Shown here piece after piece: positions 57,208 through 64,000 of a DNA stretch of 64,000 nucleotides. The notes beneath the pieces are model-generated. The model saw only the letters and a list, made by a program, of their open reading frames with translations. It did not search any database and was not told where the DNA came from. Both the position numbers and the translations under genes were made by a program. Source of the DNA: Phoronis australis (lineage: Eukaryota; Phoronida; Phoronidae); the NCBI GenBank assembly GCA_002633005.1, contig NMRA01000724.1, positions 88,920 to 152,919 on the forward strand. The letters are read 5' to 3'. Within the stretch, counting starts at the first letter, position 1, and each line of letters begins with the position of its first letter.

Positions 57208-58698
57208 CCATATTCGCCCTATTAACCGCCCTGGGTGCTTAGAAAAATTCGTTTCAAGGAGGCAGTTATTGAAACACAAGGCGGTTGAAACCCGGTCTCC
57301 GAAACGGGTGAAATCGGAAGATAAGATTCATCATATTTACGCCCTGTGACGTATCTGTAACCTATGACAGACTTTCTACAAAATAGTAGTGCATTGCTAG
57401 CAAACTTTGCTGTTAAATTACGGTCATTTTACAGAAAATTGTGCTCAAATCTCAGGGCGAAAACTCGCCAACTGACTGCCTCGCAATCGTCGATATGGTG
57501 ACTTGAATGCTTGAATAAAAATATAGTATCGACTCTAGCAAACTACCTAGTGAAATCCTTAAGTTTTAAAAATAGTGTCCCTAAAACTTTTAAGTTCCTG
57601 TGGAGTCCAGATTAACTGCATATTAAGTCCAAATCTGCGCTAGACGTACCCTGCAACAAGAGAAAATCTCTGGACGAACACCTGTTGTTGTCACATGACG
57701 TTTGTTTTGAAGTTCGTCGGCTTATAGTGTGAGTGAGCGAGCGAGTTTATTTGCCAGAGTACACGCAATTGCAACGATCTAGGAACTAAAGAAATCAACA
57801 CAAGCGGTAAAGCAGAACGTGTTTTATTTAGCACTTGTTGATCTCATCTGCTACAAAACGTTCGAGAATCGTCTCGGTGAGTCGCCGGGTGACTGGATGT
57901 GTGACAGTCTAATAGTTATTTTCTGGGACAATTGAGGGGTGTAAGGGTGCAGAAATGTTCACTACCAGTGGGCTATTACTTTAAAAACACCAATTTTGAT
58001 TTATTAAATAATTCCTTTAAAAATATGCAAACATTTTTTACAGTATTAGGAACTGTCGGAAATTAGTGCCAATGTTTATTTCTTGCCGATGCTATGCTAC
58101 CCGTTTCATGAATAGATATTTCCCAACTAATGTCTTTGATGCCATGTACATGTGTGTAGCGCGATCGCAAGGTTCCTGGCCTCATGCTTTTAACACTGGC
58201 CAAGTTTTTTTATTAGTTTTCAAACGATTCGCGGTTTTCACATGTACAAAGAAATTCCTGTTGATGGCGGGAAATATTTACAATACAATCCCATTGACAA
58301 GTACACTACGTCTGTTCTGAAAGAACAGACCATAGTGCGACACATTCCTTGCAAGATCAGCAAAACTTGTGTGTTCATTTTGAGTCATGGCAGAAGATTG
58401 AGGCAAAGATTTTATAGATTAGTCACCTTTGATAGTATTGTTGATTGAAGAGTATAGTCACGGCTAAATACCGACATAGCGGCAAGGCTCATGGTCTCCA
58501 AACTCTGCCCACAATGATTTTTTTCAGGACTGTCAGATATTATAGATAAATTGAAGACGTTACTGTAGAATTTTAGGACTGTAGGTATGGCATTTTTCGC
58601 GCGTACATGTTGATGTTGGGCGCTTATTTTAGCAAAGTCTGAAAATGCATGGGAGGTCGCTTATGGGGGCTGATGGGCGGTTATTAGGGCAAATACGG
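57208..58698. mobile_element. TA-target TIR element, second copy (inverted)
   Basis: Ends ccatattcgccctattaacc and ggttattagggcaaatacgg, with TA on both sides. The interior matches the reverse complement of 12208-14400 (for example acccggtctc-gaaacgggtgaaatcgg). It preserves the empty site of the 13385-14166 insertion. Confidence 0.85.
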
Positions 58699-58700
58699 TA

Positions 58701-60600
58701 TTCTGTCTATCATTTGGTCAAGCTTCCAGCCTGTGTATTTGGACAGCCATAATGCTATTCACGGGTGCATAACACAAAGACAACTTCTGTAATGATAAAC
58801 TGTCAGCAAACTGTCGACATCAGAAATCACATCGCGTCTATTAAGAAACAAGTGAGCAATTTGTAATGGTTAGTGATCGAGGAACATTAATGGGCAATAT
58901 GTAGTGGTCAGTATGTAAGGAACAATCGGGGAAGTTGTAATGGCTATAGTGGCCAAAATCTGAGATGGATCTAGTAATAAATCTGATTTCACCAATACAT
59001 TATTTCTTACATGCTGTGAACATTCCCACTAAACGAAATGACGTCACAACCCCACTGATCAGGGAAAACTGTGGGGTTTGGCCGATTGAACTAGACCGTA
59101 TTTATCCACCTTGGCTGTACTGCGCTCACCTCCCGATCAAAGGGATCCCGCCTATCTGCTCTATTCATCGAGTCACGAGCGAGGATAATTGGCTTCGCTC
59201 ATGTGGATACGATCAGCTTATTACAATTTAGCCTGGATGACTGTACTTTTTATGAAGAGCGTTTTACGTAGTTTTGAGTGTAATATTTGAAAAGAGGAGA
59301 GAAAAAAATGTTGGTTCAACTTCGAATTTTTCAAATCGGCCCAGAATAAGAGATTTAGCAACACAGCAACACTCACGATTACTTTCATTCGGCGCGCACG
59401 AATACAAAAATATAGGATCCAAGTTATTTAGATTTGGAACACATGCATTCCAATTTTCAAAAAACATTTTTAGCTCTTACAAGCTGTAAAATGACGTTGT
59501 TAAATTTCAATGTGCTCATTGTCATCTGTCAAATCAGAAATTTCTGAGATGCGATCTGCAGCGTGCGTGTATGTTATGTTCCTGAAGTACGAACATTAAG
59601 AAACTTTAGGATGCCGTTATTATTGACAGGGACACGATAAAAGGAATTTGGATTTTGACAATAATCTTGGTACAGCGAGCTGGATGACTATAGGTACCAC
59701 TGCGTCTGGTCTCCGTTAGACCCAGAAATTTCACACAGCCTGGTTAGTTCACCTCGTCACCAACATGTAGGTCGAGCCTAGGACTATTAATGTTTTACAT
59801 CGCGGTAGAGCTAACGACCGTCGGCCTGTGGACACAAAATCTGTGAGTTAACCGGCACTCACCTTGCACGTTGCAGCCGTTTAAGTGAAAAACAATCTAA
59901 TAAGCGCCATTTTCTTGCATTATCCTAACTATTCCATGCAGCATTATTTAACTGGTCTTGGCTAATTATCATTTTATGGCCTGGTCATCCATTCAGTCAA
60001 AAGTAGTTCCATAGGTGGCTTATCAGCCAATTATTCACACATGCTGACTCACAATAGAAACCTGATAAGAGTGAAGGTGGATAAATGCAGTGTTCCTATA
60101 GTTTCTTGTGGTAGTGGATGTGTTCACCACATGATAAGACTTCTTTCTCTTTGCCTACACCAGTTGATCTTCTGGCTATACATTTGTTTCTGTGGGGATC
60201 CGCACATCATGGCCAAGATTTAAGCACATATCTGAATCACCACGCATGATCATTGGACCCTAGAAAAATGGCCAATTTTGGCCAACTTCAGAACAATACA
60301 TCGCAGAAATGGAGTATAAGATAAGATTAAACTTTCAGATACCGTGCTTTACACATGGTTCTTCAAAACGGTGTTTGGAATTGTTTTTAAAATGTTCCAA
60401 TATTGCATCAGGGGTAATCAAAATTGGGACATATTATTTCAGGAAAAATTTTTGAAGTTGAAAAAAATTAACGACACAATAATTTAGAAAGCTGTAACAG
60501 CTTTGACTCAGATTTTAACATTTATACAATACCATATTTGGTCATTTCTTTTTATCATTGAAGTGAGAAAGTAGGGACTAAACATTCAAAAGTATTTTGA
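58701..60600. other. Intronic stretch, nothing recognised
   Basis: No splice-framed exon or clear repeat seen; open frames are short and without family features. Confidence 0.45.
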
Positions 60601-60840
60601 GTGCATGTTATTGAGTTATTGTACTGTGCACTCTTACATGTTATTGAGTTACTGTACTGTGCACTCTTACATGTTATTGAGTTCCTGTACTGTGCACTCT
60701 TACCTGTTATTCAGTGTTACTGTACTGTGCACCCGTACATGTTCTTCAGTTACTGTACCGTGCACTCTTACATGTTCTTGAGTCACTGTATTATGTGTTC
60801 CTGCATGCTGTGGAGTTACTGTACTGCATTTTTACATGTT
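60601..60840 (+). repeat. 33-bp minisatellite directly before the last exon
   Basis: About seven copies of ttattgagtt-ctgtactgtg-cactcttacatg, decaying toward the 3' side. The unit is a multiple of three, so one frame reads HVIELLYCALL repeatedly. It ends about a dozen bases before the acceptor and supplies part of its pyrimidine context. Confidence 0.92.
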
Positions 60841-60851
60841 TGTGTTTTCAG

Positions 60852-60977
60852 TGTTTTCGGCTGTGGCAGTCAAAAAATCCAAATGAGGATGTCGTCAAAA
60901 GTATTGTGGAGACTTTAGAAAAAGTTGTTGGCTACCAACTGGAACAATTAAGAAATGTGAAAATCATTGAGAGCTAG
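60852..60977 (+). CDS. Death receptor, last exon: death-domain C-terminal half and stop
   Basis: Acceptor tttgtgttttcag, phase 0, matching the donor at 56134. 41 codons and TAG. The peptide is CFRLWQSKNPNEDVVKSIVE followed by TLEKVVGYQLEQLRNVK and a short tail. The x-L-x-x-W-x-x-K-N motif with the second conserved tryptophan, then V-V-x-S-I-V-E-T-L-E-K-V, is the standard end of a death domain (helices 5-6). The domain ends about ten residues before the C-terminus, as in other death receptors. I found no convincing AATAAA close downstream. Confidence 0.9.
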   Translation, partial: CFRLWQSKNPNEDVVKSIVETLEKVVGYQLEQLRNVKIIES

Positions 60978-62849
60978 GTGTCTGTAATAATCCAGTGTAC
61001 CATCTGTGGCTAAGCAGTGGTTAATCTAGTTTCAGAATGTTACAACTAGAGTAAAACTTGCATATGTTGAACGTATATAAGTGGCATCTTTGCTTAATCG
61101 GAAGACAGTTCCACAGTGTAGTTAAATTTGTGCATTGGGCTCTTCAGATAAATTAGATTTTGCCCAGTTTGGATTATTATCTCGGTTGGATCCAACTCGT
61201 GTAAGTTTTACTCTTTCAGTTTTTTGTTTCGGCAGCATTCCTTGTCAGATGAATAATTCGCTTTACGTTCGAGTTGATTTTCTGGCAGAAAATTACCTTT
61301 TGCCATAGAATAGGTCCATGTAGCCCCCCTGCCCTTCCCCTGTTTCTGCGACTTCATAATTGTTGAGTTTAGGATGAGGGTTGTGTTATTTCTGGTTGAT
61401 GGAAAACAGCTGTAAAGATCACAGTTCATAGTGTTTATTACATAGATTTACTTGGACATTTTATTTGTTCTCTGTTATTACAGTTGAGAGTTAGTACCAC
61501 ACTGGATCACACAGCGACATTCCTTGTATTTACTCACAATGTGCATTATCTGTCAAGCTCATTTGCATCCTCTTTTTTTACACCATTGGAGTTCCTCATG
61601 TTCTTCGTTGTTGTATTATTCTTTGCAAGTTCTTCTTGGCTGCATTACTCTATTCATCTTTCCAGTGCCAGCTAAGTAGTTCTGTGCTGTGGGTGTAATG
61701 AGGGATATAACAGTGTCTGCATTTTGAGAATCAGTTTTCTCCACTGAATAACAGCCATCAAACTGGTTCTCAAATACGGTCACATTATATAAAACTATTG
61801 TCATGCTGTGGACTGCAACTTTGATGCGAGGAAATTGGATAAACTTGACAAAATCTGTAGATGTATGATGCCAAGTTCTTTGCCTTCCCGAAATCAATCA
61901 AAGGCAAAAAAATGTGCACCAAAAAACTGTGACAGTAGTGAGACAATTTGAAAATTTTGAGAAGTGACAAGTTGACTTGCCGTTAGACACGAATTCATTC
62001 TCTGCCAGCCTGAAACAAATTGTTTTATACCCTAGGCAACTGGCCCTCAGTGAAAAAGCCTAGTGCATACACTAAACCTTAGGCCTGCTTCATGAGGTTG
62101 CTGTTCTCCACTTAACATAAAACCTGAATTGTCTCTGAGTAGTCACTACAATCATAAACATCACAAAACTGAAACTCTGCAGTTCACATAAATTAGCATG
62201 TAACTTAGAAACTACTCGAGCAATGTACACTGATTGAGCCTGAGGATTTTAAGCCAACTCAACGCGAGGTATACGTATGTAGTGTATGGTTGGTCCCGCT
62301 TTGCTCACACATAGTTCTTTCCAAGTTAAAATTTACTTTTTGCTCTTTTTGTCGTCAGTTATTCTCACTGTACCGTTATTGTTGACATTGTTATTGTTGA
62401 ATGTTTTTTTATTTTTTATTTGACATCTTCATCTTCTGTAAAAAGTCATAATACATATCAATTTTTCTTGTGCAGCTAAGTTGTTATAAAAGTTATCACA
62501 AACTCAAATTATTTATGTTTTTAAATAGCTATCAAATAGCATTATATTTAGAAACAACAAACTGGTACAAAATTGTCACACAGACTTGAACAGAACTTGG
62601 CTGCCATTTTAAAACAACTGGATCAACAATCATGGGGCTTTCGCCTGTGATGGTTAATGGGGCTTTGTTTTGCTGCATTTTGAAATATGACCAGTGCTGA
62701 ATATTTCCCAGTTGACAATGAGTTATCACTCATCGAAATGCACCTTAAATTACTTTTAAGTACTAAGTGCATATCAATATTGTTGCAAAATTTATGCTAA
62801 AATCATGAATACTGTCCAGTCATCATGTGAAAATTTTATTTTTATTATC
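60978..62849. other. 3' flank of the receptor gene
   Basis: The 3' UTR presumably starts here, but its end is not marked by a clear polyadenylation signal. A short stretch at 61715-61820 (ttgagaatcagttttctcca...) resembles 16130-16230 (ttgagaaccagatttctcca...) and is probably a shared repeat. No other gene is recognised. Confidence 0.45.
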
Positions 62850-63892
62850 ATGCGCCCACATATTTATATGTGGACGCATTATGCCGTCATCTCCGTCCGT
62901 CCGGGCGGCGTCCGTCCGGCATCCGCTGCTTTATCTCCAAAACCCTTTGACATACGTTCATGAAATTTGGCACATATGTTCCATTCATGAATGGGACGGC
63001 ATATGCGAACTTCCAGACGGATCCGAGTACCCGTGTGCCCCCTAGTGGCAATTTTAGTTTTTTACGCTTACCTGTGTATCTTCAAAAGTCCTGAACGCCG
63101 GGATTTTCATGAAATTTGGTATGTTGGCACCTATTAGCGAGATGACGCTATCCTCCCGTTTTCATATGGATTCGACATAGTTTGTGCCACCTAGTGGCCA
63201 TTTTTAGTGTTTTCGAGTCTGTTTTTGTGCGTCCACCCTCTATCAACCAAACCGCTCAAAGGATGATTGTGAAAATTGGCATGTATATGCTTACTATGTA
63301 GAGGACGGTTGAAGATGATTTTCCGACGATTTCGACTACTGTGGCGCCTCCTAGTGGCAGTTTTTTTTGTGCCTATGGCTGTATCTCCTAAACCGTTTGC
63401 AGGATCTTTACGAAATTGTGTAAGTATATTTATATTATGTTAGCAACAGAAGATGACGACTTTTGGACGGATCTGACTACCGGTGTGCCCCCTAGTGGCA
63501 ATTTTATTTTTTTACGTTTACCTCTGTATCTTCACAACTCCTTAACGGATTTTCATGAAATTTGTTAAGTAGGCACCTATTAGTGCGATGACGCTATCCT
63601 CATGTTTTCGGATGGGGATTCGACCTAGTTTGCGACACCCAGTGGCCATTTTTACTGTTTTTGAGTCTGTTTTTGGCATCCACCCCTCTATCAACCAAAC
63701 CGCTCTAAGTATGATTGTGAAAATTGGCATGTATATATGAAGAGGACGGTTGTCGCCTATTGAGGAGACAATGACCATGCCTTTTCATTTTGCAAAGTAC
63801 AACATACTACATATATGCCCTCTACTGGCCACTTCATGGTACCAATAAACAACCCTAGAAGGATACCGTATGCGGCGCAATTGTGGGCGCAT
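62850..63892 (+). mobile_element. CCTAGTGGC-motif element, copy 3
   Basis: Starts atgcgcccacatatttatat and ends ttgtgggcgcat, collinear with 36447-37498 and slightly longer in the middle. CCTAGTGGC-type cores occur near 63043, 63190, 63350, 63490 and 63641. Both copies are followed by ttcaacgct-cgcgttgctcttg, so the true 3' boundary may lie a little farther out. Confidence 0.82.
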
Positions 63893-64000
63893 TTCAACGC
63901 TCTGCGTTGCTCTTGTCCATTTGGTTGTGATAGTTCGTCATAAATGTGCATTATATTTCTATTATGAATGTGTTTTGTACTACAATTATTTTCACACAAT

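Noticed and set aside
60601-60840. CRISPR-like array
   Set aside because: The repeats are directly adjacent without unique spacers, in an animal-type genome. It is a minisatellite.

Overview
This window looks like a piece of an intron-rich, AT-rich animal genome, most likely an invertebrate. It has GT-AG introns of several kb, decayed DNA transposons everywhere (Kolobok/THAP-like, hAT-like, PIF/Harbinger-like, TA-target elements and MITEs), one run of Ns (53847-53975), and no bacterial operon features. I cannot name the species.

The main gene lies on the + strand and covers most of the window (about 4.7-61.0 kb). It encodes a TNF-receptor-superfamily death receptor. The exons I can support are 4707-5046 (cysteine-rich domains 1-3), 15896-16075 (rest of CRD3, and CRD4), 21848-21895 (glycosylatable stalk), 23950-24090 (transmembrane segment with basic stop-transfer), a chain of short cytoplasmic linker exons (30567-30653, 38698-38787, 40307-40390, 44284-44373, 45824-45847, 48278-48352, 49728-49817, 50470-50553), and a three-exon death domain (52367-52450, 56055-56134, 60852-60977 with the stop codon). 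Nearly every internal junction is phase 1, so the linker exons are symmetric cassettes that can be kept or skipped without shifting frame. The first exon(s), with the start codon and most of the signal peptide, were not found.

The linker grew by duplication. A segment of about 2-3 kb carrying a 90-nt and an 84-nt exon is present at 37.6-40.4 kb and again at 48.4-50.6 kb, and a lone third copy of the 90-nt exon lies at 44.2-44.4 kb. Comparing these units exposes transposon insertions with their empty sites.

Inside the introns lie: on the minus strand, remains of a gene with a P2RX7 C-terminal-type domain (18866-20831); a degraded THAP exon (16634-16856); an unexplained open exon (17251-17516); a three-unit tandem repeat at 5.9-15.2 kb invaded by nested transposons, one with a demonstrable 8-bp target duplication and empty site; a hAT-like element (26776-28997); a MITE placed six bases into an intron (30661-31099); a foldback element (41217-43195); a Kolobok-like TTAA element with a broken THAP domain (52993-54558); a head-to-head pair of tRNA-like sequences (52478-52782); and copies of a CCTAGTGGC-motif element (24.6-25.5, 36.4-37.5, 62.8-63.9 kb).

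Apart from the death receptor, nothing here looks like an intact functional gene.
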